The position numbers and the translations under genes are program-made. Below are positions 1 through 8,269 of a stretch of DNA of 64,000 nt, one piece after another; position 1 is the stretch's first letter, and the number at the start of each line of letters is the position of its first letter. Origin of the DNA: Deltaproteobacteria bacterium (lineage in GTDB: Bacteria > Myxococcota_A > Polyangia > HGW-17 > SLPX01). The stretch lies in NCBI GenBank assembly GCA_021162935.1, contig JAGGXR010000029.1:1-64000 (forward strand). Reading direction: 5' to 3'. The notes under the pieces are model-generated. The model saw only the letters and a program-made list of their open reading frames with translations. It searched no databases and was not told the origin of the DNA.

Positions 1-255
1 CGTGGTCTTCTTGACGGTCTTTTTAGCGGGCTTTTTGGCCGTGGACTTCTTAGCCGTGGTCTTCTTGACGGTCTTTTTAGCGGGCTTTTTGGCCGTGGAC
101 TTCTTAGCCGTGGTCTTCTTGACGGTCTTTTTAGCGGGCTTTTTGGCCGTGGACTTCTTAGCCGTGGTCTTTTTGGCCGTGGACTTCTTGGCAGGCTTCT
201 TAGCCGTCGCCTTCTTGGTGGTTGTCTTCTTCACTGTCTTTTTTGTTGTGGCCAT
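1..255 (-). CDS. Histone H1-like Lys/Ala/Thr-rich DNA-binding protein (3' end beyond window)
   Basis: The 85 visible codons, read from an ATG at 255, are almost entirely Lys, Ala, Thr, Val, Ser and Pro in KKPAKK / KKTTAKK / KKSTAKK units, the composition of the C-terminal tail of histone H1 and of bacterial H1-like proteins such as HctB/AlgP. Such proteins bind and compact DNA non-specifically. A strong ribosome-binding site (AAGGAGG, 264-270) supports the start and a sigma-70-like promoter lies at 300-328. The gene runs off the left edge, so its length and any folded domain are unknown. The internal 18-residue units are encoded by near-identical 54-bp tandem repeats. Confidence 0.8.
   Translation of the reverse strand, partial: MATTKKTVKKTTTKKATAKKPAKKSTAKKTTAKKSTAKKPAKKTVKKTTAKKSTAKKPAKKTVKKTTAKKSTAKKPAKKTVKKTT
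7..168. repeat. Three tandem copies of a 54-bp coding repeat
   Basis: Units beginning cttcttgacggtctttttag recur at 7, 61 and 115 (period 54 bp, 18 codons). They lie inside the H1-like gene and encode its Lys/Ala/Thr units. The near-absence of synonymous differences suggests recent expansion or gene conversion. Confidence 0.85.
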
Positions 256-636
256 CTCGGACCCCTCCTTTGTTAGGGAGTTTGTTGAAGTTGATGCGAA
301 GTGTATTTTGATTTTTTTGATATGTCAATACAAATAAGCTCAATTATGCTTAATTAATGTATTGTGCGATGAAATCAAAGGTAGTTGAGGAGAAAAGGAC
401 GGCAAATGATCGTCTTTTGGGCCCAGAAAGAGGGTTTGCGGCATTGGGGCCCCGCCCAAACAGGGACCATTGACGCGCGATTGTTGCAAGGAGAGACCGG
501 TTGGATGGAAACAAAACACGTGGAATCCTAACAGAACGTCTCGGTTCGATTGACAGTGGCAGGTGGGTCGTCTACTGTTGCTGCATTCTGTGGAAATGGG
601 TGTGTTTGGGTGGTTGGATGTAGTTAGAGGTGGTAG
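256..636. other. Intergenic region between divergent genes
   Basis: Holds the promoter of the H1-like gene (300-328) in an AT-rich stretch and, for the plus-strand gene, a weaker candidate TTGACA at 550-555 with TACTGT at 573-578 (17-bp spacer). I see no convincing gene; the 128-codon minus-strand frame over 340-726 has no recognisable product and overlaps the next gene. Confidence 0.5.
300..328 (-). promoter_or_regulatory. Sigma-70-like promoter for the H1-like gene
   Basis: On the minus strand, TTGACA (328-323), a 17-bp A-rich spacer and TACACT (305-300), 45 bp upstream of the ATG at 255. The -35 is consensus and the -10 matches four of six positions. Confidence 0.6.
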
Positions 637-1377
637 ATGAATTGGCTCTGGAAAATGATCTTCAGAGGGCGTCTGAGGCGATTGGACATGGCCCAACGGG
701 CTGCTGAGCAGCTCAACCAAGGCCATTTGGAGGAGGCGGAACGGCTTTTATCACTGAGTCGGCCAGGAGGGTTCCTTCAGGATGTCGCGGTCCATCACTT
801 CGTGCAGGCGCGATTGCTTATGGAGAGGCGTTTGTGGCGTGAGGCGGATGCCCACCTCGAGACGGCTCGAAGCTTGGGTTTGAACCGACCGTCGGTTCAC
901 CTTTGCCGTGCACTCGTGCTGGCGCGACTCCGTCGCCCAGATGAAGCGTCGGATGCCCTTGATGCCATCGGGGTCGAAGGAGAGGGCGCGGTCGCCCGTC
1001 AGGCAGACGCACTGAGGGAGTCCATCGAAGACATCGATAACGGGAAGGGCGAAGGGCGAATTCGGATCCAGGCAAAGGAGTATGCAGCTCGGTATCTTGG
1101 GATGAATCTATCCAAGGTACAGGACCCGGAGGGTGGGATTCGTCGGCTAGAAGGGCACCTGTCCGATGTGGATTCGAATCTGATCGACGTGCAAGAAGGC
1201 TGTGCGGCTGTGCTCGGAGAGTTGCTCATTCGAATGCACGGTGGCGGCTGGGTCCTTGGGTTGGAGATACAGGACCACTGCGTCACAGTGGATGGTCGGT
1301 GCGTCAGGCCTTGGCAGCTCGTCCAGGTGTTCATCGGCGGACAGAAGGATTCCCTGGAGCCTCGGCCGTCAGTCTGA
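637..1377 (+). CDS. TPR-repeat protein of unknown function
   Basis: 246 aa. Residues ~15-125 form paired helices with TPR-like spacing (the segments around 'AAEQLNQGHLEEAERLL', 'HHFVQARLLMERRLWREADAHL' and 'LCRALVLARLRRPDEASDAL'), a protein-interaction scaffold. Residues ~150-246 look like a separate mixed alpha/beta domain that I do not recognise. No signal peptide is evident, so it is probably cytoplasmic. A weak Shine-Dalgarno (AGAGG, 626-630) precedes the ATG. It is convergent with cheB, and its link to that operon is unknown. Confidence 0.7.
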   Translation: MNWLWKMIFRGRLRRLDMAQRAAEQLNQGHLEEAERLLSLSRPGGFLQDVAVHHFVQARLLMERRLWREADAHLETARSLGLNRPSVHLCRALVLARLRRPDEASDALDAIGVEGEGAVARQADALRESIEDIDNGKGEGRIRIQAKEYAARYLGMNLSKVQDPEGGIRRLEGHLSDVDSNLIDVQEGCAAVLGELLIRMHGGGWVLGLEIQDHCVTVDGRCVRPWQLVQVFIGGQKDSLEPRPSV

Positions 1378-1418
1378 CCGGCTGGCGTCTTCCCCTCGAT
1401 TTCGCAGGAGCTATCCGT

Positions 1419-2438
1419 TCATTTCATTTGTAAGAGGTGCCGTGGGAGTTCGTCGAGGGGAATAACGGAATCGACCACCCCTCGTTCGATGGCGGCTCGC
1501 GGCATCCCAAAGATGAGCGAGGAGGCCTTGTCTTGGGCAACCGTCGCTCCACCGGCCTGTTTGATGGCCACGAGTCCTGCGGTACCGTCGTGGCCCATTC
1601 CGGTCATGACGACGCCCACCACATCGCAGCCGAACACGGCTGCCGCGGATTTCATTGCTACATCGGCCGAGGGCCGACATCCATTGACCGGTTCGCTCGT
1701 AGAGAGGTGGATGCAGCCGTCCGGGGCAAATTCGAGGTGCCGGCCGCCCGGAGCCACGAGCGCCGTACCAGGTACGGGGCGGTCCCCTTCTTTGGCCTCT
1801 TGCACTTTGATCGTGGCGATTCTGTCCAGGCGCTCGGCCAGGGTTCCGGTGAAGGCGGCCGGCATGTGCTGAACGATCACCAGCGCCATGGCGGAGCGCC
1901 TCGGCAGCGCAGGCAGGAACGCACTCAGGGCTGCAGGCCCTCCGGTGGAGACGGCGATGACCACGACTTTCTTGCCAATGGCCGCGACCCGCGGGACCAA
2001 AATGGGTGCAGCGCGGGGCCTTGGGACCAATCGTTTGTGGTCCACCGAAGCGGCGGCCCAAACCCGTTCCACCAGGAGGTCGCCAGCGAGGCTGATGTCG
2101 GTGGAAACCTCGCCTGACGGTTTCGTGATAAAGTCCACGGCGCCTGCCTGAAGGGCATCGACCGTCTGCCTCGCGCCTTCCGTCGTGTGGGCGCTCACCA
2201 TGACGATGGGGATGGCGAGGTCGGCCACGATGCGCCGAACCGCCTCCACGCCGTTCAAGATAGGCATGTTGTAGTCCATGGTGATCACGTCGGGCAACAG
2301 ATTCGCAGCTTTTTGAATGGCCATTGCGCCGTCTGACGCCGTGGCCACGACCTCGAATCGGCCGTCGGCCTCCAGGATATGGCTGATGGCCCGTCTCATG
2401 AAGTGAGAATCATCCACGACGAGCACTTTGAATTTCAT
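1419..2438 (-). CDS. cheB: Chemotaxis response regulator protein-glutamate methylesterase CheB
   Basis: 339 aa, full length. An N-terminal receiver (residues 1-~120) with acidic pocket DD9-10 and phosphoacceptor Asp55 is joined to a methylesterase domain (~155-339). The catalytic triad is visible as Ser164 (AVSTGGP), His191 (QHMP) and Asp284 (GMGHDG). It removes methyl groups from, and deamidates, glutamates of chemoreceptors, opposing CheR, and is activated by phosphotransfer from CheA. Its ATG overlaps the cyclase stop by 4 bp (ATGA), so translation is probably coupled. It is the last gene of the chemosensory operon. Confidence 0.97.
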   Translation of the reverse strand: MKFKVLVVDDSHFMRRAISHILEADGRFEVVATASDGAMAIQKAANLLPDVITMDYNMPILNGVEAVRRIVADLAIPIVMVSAHTTEGARQTVDALQAGAVDFITKPSGEVSTDISLAGDLLVERVWAAASVDHKRLVPRPRAAPILVPRVAAIGKKVVVIAVSTGGPAALSAFLPALPRRSAMALVIVQHMPAAFTGTLAERLDRIATIKVQEAKEGDRPVPGTALVAPGGRHLEFAPDGCIHLSTSEPVNGCRPSADVAMKSAAAVFGCDVVGVVMTGMGHDGTAGLVAIKQAGGATVAQDKASSLIFGMPRAAIERGVVDSVIPLDELPRHLLQMK

Positions 2439-4276
2439 GATTGCTCCTGCTGCTTCCGCTGAGCGCTTGGGTCTGATTGGGTCTGTCCGCTCGTATGCGG
2501 ATCTCTGAGACCTGTGATCACGTATCCCTTGACCGGTCCATCGACCCCTTTGAGGTGGATGTCCGTTCGTGATTCCGCCAGCACGTACTCGGCGCAGGCC
2601 GAGTAGGTCACCTCGCTGACCAGCACACCACCAGGCGGAGCCTGGGATTCGAATCGTTGTGCCCGGTTCACCGTGTCGCCGATCACGGTGTAGTCTCGCC
2701 GCACGTGTCTACTCCCATAGTCCCCCCGCACGGCGAACCCACTGTTGATGCCAACCCGAGCGGTCAAGGTCACTCCGTTACTGGTCTTCCATCCGGCAAG
2801 GGCCTCCTGGAGTCGGACGCCAGCCCGGACCGCTGCCAAGGATTCCGCCGTCCGGTCGTCCTCGTCACTGGTGAACACGGCCATCACGGCGTCACCAATG
2901 AACTTGTCGATGTCGCCGCCTTCCTCGATGATGATGGGGCAGATGCGGTCGAAGTATTCATTGAGAATCGACACCACCTCTTCGGGGGCTTTTTGAGAGC
3001 TCATGTGTGTAAAGCCCTGCAGATCGACGAAAAGGACGGTCACCCATTGGCGACTCGCCCGAACGGCCCCAACCTGACCAGCTGCCGCCTGGGCCTCGGC
3101 GGCCTGAGCCGTCCCCTGGGACAGATAGTACTGGGATGCCTTTTTGTAGTCCAACAGACGGCGCTCCGCAAGGAGCCGTTCCACCACGGACACGCATTTG
3201 TCTGCGCTGAAGGGCTTGACGAGATACGCGGTTAGGCCGACGGCTCTCATCTTGGCCCGGTCTTTTCGGCCCTGTCGTGCGGTGAGCATCATGACTGGAA
3301 CGTCTGCGGTTCGAGCATCGTGCTTGAGGGCATAGGCAAGCTGGAACCCGTTTTTTCTGGGCATGTCGAAATCGGTCACCACGAGATCCGGCGGACGGTT
3401 TCTGGCCAAGTCGAGACCTTCCTGTCCGTCGATGGCCGTCACCACATCGAAACCTTGGCGCCTGAGGCTGTCCGCGACCATGTGTCGTACCGGAGCGCTG
3501 TCATCGACCACGAGAATGGTCTCTCGTCCTTCGAGCCGTACGCCGGCCAGAAGGTTCCGGACACGCGTCAGCAGGTCACTTCGATCCACGGGTTTAACCA
3601 GGTAATCGTCTGCGCCAGATTCGAAGCCGCGTTCCAGGTCCACCATGTCCCCGCGGGCGGAACAGATGACCACCGGCGTGTTTGCCGTCGAGTCGTCCTC
3701 CTTGATCTGGCCGCACAACGAGAAGCCGTCCATTTCGGGCATTTCCACGTCCGTCACCACGAGGTCTGGCTTTTCCGCCCGGACGAGCCCCATGGCCTGG
3801 CGACCATCCACGGCCTCGATCACGCTGTAGCCTGAGTCGGTCAGTGCGGAACAGATGTGGCGTCGTGCCACGGCACTGTCGTCCGCTACGAGAATGAGTG
3901 CCTGCTCGCGGACGAGGCGACGCAGCGTGTCCATCAACTCGTCGGCCGAGTAGGGAATCTCCAGATATGCAGCGCCCGGGACGGTCCGCGCCATGGCTCG
4001 ATGCTCGTCGTCCAGTCCAAGAAAGAGGATGGCTGGCCGTTTTTCCGTCGGACGCCCACGGAGTTTGTGTCCCAATTCCCAGGGGTCGAGTTCTGGGTGG
4101 ATGGCCGGCAAAATGGCCACCGCGCCCCGTCGCGAGTCGATGAGATCCTCGAATGTCTTTCCCGTCGAAGTCACCTCGACACGGAAGGGGCTTTCTTGAA
4201 GGTCTTGGCGAAGGGCCAGATCCAGCACCAAGCTTGGCGCGAGAGCTATGACCATGGTCTGTTGGGAAAGCGTCAT
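2435..4276 (-). CDS. Tandem-receiver class III adenylate cyclase (pseudo-REC-REC-REC-cyclase)
   Basis: 613 aa. Residues ~1-120 resemble a receiver fold without the acceptor Asp. Two intact receivers follow: ~125-245 with Asp176 (VVTDVEMP) and ~250-370 with Asp302 (VVTDFDMP). A class III nucleotide cyclase domain occupies ~408-595. The metal-binding aspartates are Asp418 (FVDLQGFT) and Asp462 (IGDAV), adenine-selecting residues are Lys458 and Asp528, and transition-state residues are Asn537 and Arg541, so the set expected for an active, ATP-specific cyclase is present. Its position between cheA and cheB, with ATGA overlaps on both sides, indicates that it is the output protein of this pathway. 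The layout recalls PleD with the GGDEF domain replaced. Phosphorylation by CheA is inferred. Confidence 0.93.
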   Translation of the reverse strand: MTLSQQTMVIALAPSLVLDLALRQDLQESPFRVEVTSTGKTFEDLIDSRRGAVAILPAIHPELDPWELGHKLRGRPTEKRPAILFLGLDDEHRAMARTVPGAAYLEIPYSADELMDTLRRLVREQALILVADDSAVARRHICSALTDSGYSVIEAVDGRQAMGLVRAEKPDLVVTDVEMPEMDGFSLCGQIKEDDSTANTPVVICSARGDMVDLERGFESGADDYLVKPVDRSDLLTRVRNLLAGVRLEGRETILVVDDSAPVRHMVADSLRRQGFDVVTAIDGQEGLDLARNRPPDLVVTDFDMPRKNGFQLAYALKHDARTADVPVMMLTARQGRKDRAKMRAVGLTAYLVKPFSADKCVSVVERLLAERRLLDYKKASQYYLSQGTAQAAEAQAAAGQVGAVRASRQWVTVLFVDLQGFTHMSSQKAPEEVVSILNEYFDRICPIIIEEGGDIDKFIGDAVMAVFTSDEDDRTAESLAAVRAGVRLQEALAGWKTSNGVTLTARVGINSGFAVRGDYGSRHVRRDYTVIGDTVNRAQRFESQAPPGGVLVSEVTYSACAEYVLAESRTDIHLKGVDGPVKGYVITGLRDPHTSGQTQSDPSAQRKQQEQS

Positions 4277-6900
4277 CGTTTATCGCCTCGCACGATTCGG
4301 GTCACGATTCTGGCGAGTTCTTCCTTGTCCACGGGCTTCGATAGGTAGGCGTCCACCCCGCTGTCGAAGCCGCGGATTACGTCGATACGGTCCTCCTTGG
4401 CCGAGATCATGACGATGGGAATCCGCCGGGTGTTCGGGTTCGAGCGGAGCGTTCGCGCAAGCTCGTACCCATCCATCACCGGCATGCGCACGTCTGTGGA
4501 CACGAGGTCGAAGGCTTGGTTTTGGGCCAGGTCGGCCGCTTCGTCGCCATCGGCTGCCTCCACGATTTCAAAGCCCAGGTCCTGATACATCCGGCCCAGT
4601 AGCGTTCTGGCTGGTGGAGAATCGTCCACTAGCAGGACAGTGCCCGCGGCCATGGTAGCGTTCTTGGTCCGTCGGGTCGGGCTGGTCGGTGCGGGGCCGT
4701 GCGGGTTCGTGCGGCCGTCGAGATGTGTCTGAATCAGAGCTGCCAGATCCAAAATGGGCACGACGCGTCCGTCTAGGATCGTGGCACCGCTTATGAACGG
4801 CGGCGCCACGAGCAAGGATCCCATGGTCTTGACGAGGACCTCCTGGCGTCCCACCAGTTCCTGGCATGCGAGTGCGAACAGGGTTTCCTGCTGCTCCACC
4901 AAAATGAGATGGTTGTTCGGTTCGCTTCTGGACGGCAGGCCCAAAATGGTCCCAAGCTGCACCACCCCAACCGGTGGGTCAGTACCATACACCGGCCGGC
5001 CAGCGAGGATGTCGATCGCATCCGGGTCGATCGTCATCGTGCGTTTGACCCAGTCCAGTGGCAGCGCACAGAGCCGACCAGCGACGCGCACGAGGAGGAC
5101 CTGGCGAATCGCTAGGGTCAAAGGGATCGTCAGCGTGAATACGGTGCCCTTGCCTGGGTGGCTGTCCACCGAGACCGATCCACGAAGACGATCCAGCACA
5201 GAGGCCACCACATCCAAACCCACACCGCGTCCTGAAATGTTCGTCACGATTTTTGCCGTGGAGAATCCCGGCTGAAACAGGAATTGGAGAATCTGCCGTC
5301 GGTCCATACGGCCGGCCTGTTCTTCGTCGATGAGAGATCGTTCGATGGCGCGGGCCCGAACGGTCTCTGGCTCGATGCCTCGGCCGTCGTCCTGCACCCG
5401 AACCAGGAGTTGGGCCCCACGGTGTTCCGCGCTGAGCGTCAACGTGCCCTGCTCGGGTTTGTTGACCGCTCTTCGGGCGGCCGGTTCCTCGATCCCGTGA
5501 TCGATCGCATTGCGGACGAGATGGAGGAGCGGTTCGTCGAGTTGTTCGACCATCAGCTTGTCGAGTTCGGTGTTTTGGCCCTCCAGGACGAGCCGGACCG
5601 ACTTTCCCAGCGATCGAGACAGATCTCGAACCGTGCGTTCCTGTTTGGTGAAGATCCGCGCCACGGGCACCATTCGGAGGGACATGACCTGATCGCGGAG
5701 ACGGGCAGCGGTGAAGTCGAGTCGCCCGAGGTGATCATCGAGGCTCCGGCTTACTTCCCGGGCGAATCGACTCATCCGGTCCGTTTCCTCGCCAAGGTCG
5801 TTTCGTCGAGCACCGGTTTTTCTGCCGACAGCCTGCCGTGCCGATCGGGCGAGGTCTGCCATGCTCTCGGACAAGGATTCACTGGATTGCTGAAGTACAT
5901 GAAGGTTGCCCTTGCTCACCACCAATTCGCCGACCAGGTTCAGGAGGACATCCAGCTTTTCGAAGCCCACACGAATGGTGTTCGAAGCGGCACCAATCGC
6001 CCGATGGGAAGGGTGGGCTACGGCCGGTGTTGACCTTTGGGCTGGTATCGCGTTTTCGTCCTGGTCCACAGGAGGCGGAGTGCCCACGCCATCCAAAGGA
6101 TGGTGCAGAATGAACATTGCCTGCTTCACGGTCTTGCCGGGTACCACTCCTCCTCTGAGGGCCAGGTCCAAGACGGCAGACATGGCGTCCTTGGCGTTCA
6201 GGAGCGCGTCGACCACGTTACTGTCCACCATCTTCTTCCCGCTCTTCAACTCTCCGACGAGATCCTCGGCCGCATGGGCGAGGTCATTGAGGGGCACTAG
6301 GGAAACGAAGGCGGCCGACCCCTTGAGGGTGTGGAGATCACGGAAGATCTCGTCCAACAGGGGAGCGGAGTCGTCGTTTTGCTCCAGGGTCAGGAGTTTG
6401 CCCGAGAGGTTTTCGATCCGCTCGGTGCATTCATCCACAAAGGCGGACAGCATCTGTTCGTCCACGGTGGGTGACCAGACAAAGTCGTCGGAGGACAATC
6501 CGTCCCTGTTCGGTTCATCCGCTGACGGTCCTTGCCAGGCGGCGAGCGTCTCGTCGAGCAACTGCGCGACGAGGGCCTCATCGGTGGTTGCCGGATCGTT
6601 GAGTTGCGCCAAGGCTGCTGCCAGTTTATTGATCGTTTCGAGGAGTCGTTTTCTGGCAGGATGATCTCCTAGGAGGCCTCGCAATCGCCGCAAGGCGGTC
6701 GCCAGGCCATCGCTACCGGCCATCCAGGCCGCCAGTTCAATGAGCGCGATTTCGTCGCGAACTCGTTGTGCCTCTTGTCGTTCGAGCTCGGTGGTCGCTG
6801 GTTGGTCGGGCTTTTCGGAGCAGCGATCCGAGAGGTGGTGGAGGTGTTCCATTGCCTCGGAGATGAAGACCTGCCATTGGTCCTGTCCAGAATCATTCAT
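4273..6900 (-). CDS. cheA: Hybrid chemotaxis histidine kinase CheA with C-terminal receiver
   Basis: 875 aa. Residues ~1-115 look like a degenerate HPt lacking the His. A true HPt follows at ~145-245 with acceptor His190 (LHTLKGSAAF). Then come a dimerisation helix pair around 300-400, the HATPase core (N box HLVRNAIDHG, G1 DDGRGI, G2 GRGVGL), a CheW-like coupling domain and a receiver from ~755 (STDVRMP acceptor Asp). This is the FrzE/ChpA-like hybrid type. It autophosphorylates under receptor control and passes phosphate to CheB, its own receiver and probably the cyclase. It overlaps the cyclase gene by ATGA. The 151-bp gap to cheR holds only a weak promoter-like pair (TTGCAC/TAGTAT, 7042-7014). 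Confidence 0.95.
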   Translation of the reverse strand: MNDSGQDQWQVFISEAMEHLHHLSDRCSEKPDQPATTELERQEAQRVRDEIALIELAAWMAGSDGLATALRRLRGLLGDHPARKRLLETINKLAAALAQLNDPATTDEALVAQLLDETLAAWQGPSADEPNRDGLSSDDFVWSPTVDEQMLSAFVDECTERIENLSGKLLTLEQNDDSAPLLDEIFRDLHTLKGSAAFVSLVPLNDLAHAAEDLVGELKSGKKMVDSNVVDALLNAKDAMSAVLDLALRGGVVPGKTVKQAMFILHHPLDGVGTPPPVDQDENAIPAQRSTPAVAHPSHRAIGAASNTIRVGFEKLDVLLNLVGELVVSKGNLHVLQQSSESLSESMADLARSARQAVGRKTGARRNDLGEETDRMSRFAREVSRSLDDHLGRLDFTAARLRDQVMSLRMVPVARIFTKQERTVRDLSRSLGKSVRLVLEGQNTELDKLMVEQLDEPLLHLVRNAIDHGIEEPAARRAVNKPEQGTLTLSAEHRGAQLLVRVQDDGRGIEPETVRARAIERSLIDEEQAGRMDRRQILQFLFQPGFSTAKIVTNISGRGVGLDVVASVLDRLRGSVSVDSHPGKGTVFTLTIPLTLAIRQVLLVRVAGRLCALPLDWVKRTMTIDPDAIDILAGRPVYGTDPPVGVVQLGTILGLPSRSEPNNHLILVEQQETLFALACQELVGRQEVLVKTMGSLLVAPPFISGATILDGRVVPILDLAALIQTHLDGRTNPHGPAPTSPTRRTKNATMAAGTVLLVDDSPPARTLLGRMYQDLGFEIVEAADGDEAADLAQNQAFDLVSTDVRMPVMDGYELARTLRSNPNTRRIPIVMISAKEDRIDVIRGFDSGVDAYLSKPVDKEELARIVTRIVRGDKR

Positions 6901-7051
6901 TCGGTTGCCCCGAGGTCAATGGATGGACGGGTCCTCGATGGATGTCCGCCTGCGTCGTCATCCCAATGTGCCTCTCTGTCCGGTCGTGCGTCCTCGCGTT
7001 CATGGCAGCACCGATACTATGCAGGGCCTTCATCGAGTGCAAGGCGCTCGG

Positions 7052-8260
7052 TTAGGCACGATCGTCGTCCGTCGGGTGTTCGGGGAGGTTCCACCGTTCG
7101 ATCCAATGGCGGACACCTGGTCTGGTGGCCGTGACTTCGAGCCGGCCGCCGAGTTGTTCCACGTGGGCCGAGAGACGAAGGAACAGATCCGCTGCCTCGT
7201 CGCAGAGGAACTCCACGTCGTCCAAGTCCACGATGAATCGCGCCGAGGGTCGTTCGACCAACTCGAAGAGTTCCTGTTTGAGCGCGTCGAGGCGTTCGGG
7301 CGGAAAAGTCCCCTTGATGCGGCGTACCGTGGGCTGAAACGGATCGATCGATCCTGGTTGCTTATCAAGAGTCCCGCTGGTCAGCGGCGACCGTGCGGGA
7401 TCGGGATCCTGGGACCAAGCCACATGTCGCCGATCGCCGCCCTCTGTCCTGGCTGGGAGTTGTTCGGCAGACGATGTTGTCCACAGGATTCCGTTCGCAG
7501 AGGGCAGCGGCGTGAAGACGTCTCGAACCAAGTGGCCCTCGGAGGGCCCGGTCACGAGGATGCCACCAGGAACCAGGACGGTCGCAAGGCGGTTGAGAAC
7601 GGTCCTCAAGGCCGAGGGCGCGAAGTACATGAGGACGTTGCGGACCACAATGACGTCTTGGGGCGTCGGCAGGGGGTCGGTCAGGAGATTGTGCACGCGA
7701 AAGGAGATGTGCCCTCGTAAGGCTTCGGTGGTCCTCGCCGCATCCTCGCTGAGATGCCAGAAGGCAGCAAGCAGCCTCGCTGGGATTCCGACCATTTCGT
7801 TCATTGGATACCGACCCTGCTTTGCCTGTGCAATGGCGTCTTCCGAGAGATCTGTACCCAGGACCGTGAAGTCGCGGGTTGGGTACGCGTCGGCAAGCAG
7901 CATGGCGATGGAGTATGCCTCCTGCCCCCGACCACAGCCAGCACTCCAGATGTGTGCTGCGCCGTTGCGGGAACCGATGATCGTCGTGAGGTCGTCGAGT
8001 TGGTCCTTATGGCGCATCCATGTCGTCTGGTCCACCCGCACGGCGGCTACGAGACGTGCAATTTCCTGTCGGGCCGAGGGTCCTGTGAGGAGCGCCAGAT
8101 ACCGACTTGGGTGGTTGAGCTCCAACGCTTGGGTGCGTTGGCGGATCCGACCTTCCAAGCGCCAGGCTCTCCGTGGCAGCGACGTGAGACCGCAGTGACG
8201 GACGATGATGGCGTCTATCGCTGTCAGCCATGCCGGTTGTCGGGTCGTGTCGCCGTCCAT
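7052..8260 (-). CDS. cheR: Chemoreceptor methyltransferase CheR fused to a STAS domain
   Basis: 402 aa, longer than the usual ~280. Residues ~10-290 are CheR: an N-terminal helical domain and a Rossmann methyltransferase with SAM motif SAGCGRGQEAYS and motif GTDLSEDAI. The usual 'FFR' segment reads WMR, so the catalytic Arg is kept but the aromatics differ. Residues ~305-395 form a STAS-like domain (FIVDLDDVEFLCDEAADLF), but the phosphorylatable Ser of anti-anti-sigma factors is replaced around 'LCDEA'. It methylates glutamates of the receptor encoded just upstream (10-bp gap). The STAS part probably mediates protein contacts, though its partner is unknown. Confidence 0.9.
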   Translation of the reverse strand: MDGDTTRQPAWLTAIDAIIVRHCGLTSLPRRAWRLEGRIRQRTQALELNHPSRYLALLTGPSARQEIARLVAAVRVDQTTWMRHKDQLDDLTTIIGSRNGAAHIWSAGCGRGQEAYSIAMLLADAYPTRDFTVLGTDLSEDAIAQAKQGRYPMNEMVGIPARLLAAFWHLSEDAARTTEALRGHISFRVHNLLTDPLPTPQDVIVVRNVLMYFAPSALRTVLNRLATVLVPGGILVTGPSEGHLVRDVFTPLPSANGILWTTSSAEQLPARTEGGDRRHVAWSQDPDPARSPLTSGTLDKQPGSIDPFQPTVRRIKGTFPPERLDALKQELFELVERPSARFIVDLDDVEFLCDEAADLFLRLSAHVEQLGGRLEVTATRPGVRHWIERWNLPEHPTDDDRA

Positions 8261-8269
8261 ATCGTCGCT

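Noticed and set aside
7-168. Direct repeats resembling a CRISPR array
   Set aside because: The repeats are contiguous with no spacers and keep the reading frame of the H1-like gene (period 54 bp).
2-337. 111-codon plus-strand frame rich in Phe/Leu/Val
   Set aside because: It is the antisense of the H1-like Lys/Ala repeat gene, which has a ribosome site and promoter.
340-726. 128-codon minus-strand frame
   Set aside because: No ribosome site or recognisable domain, and it overlaps the TPR gene start and divergent promoters.
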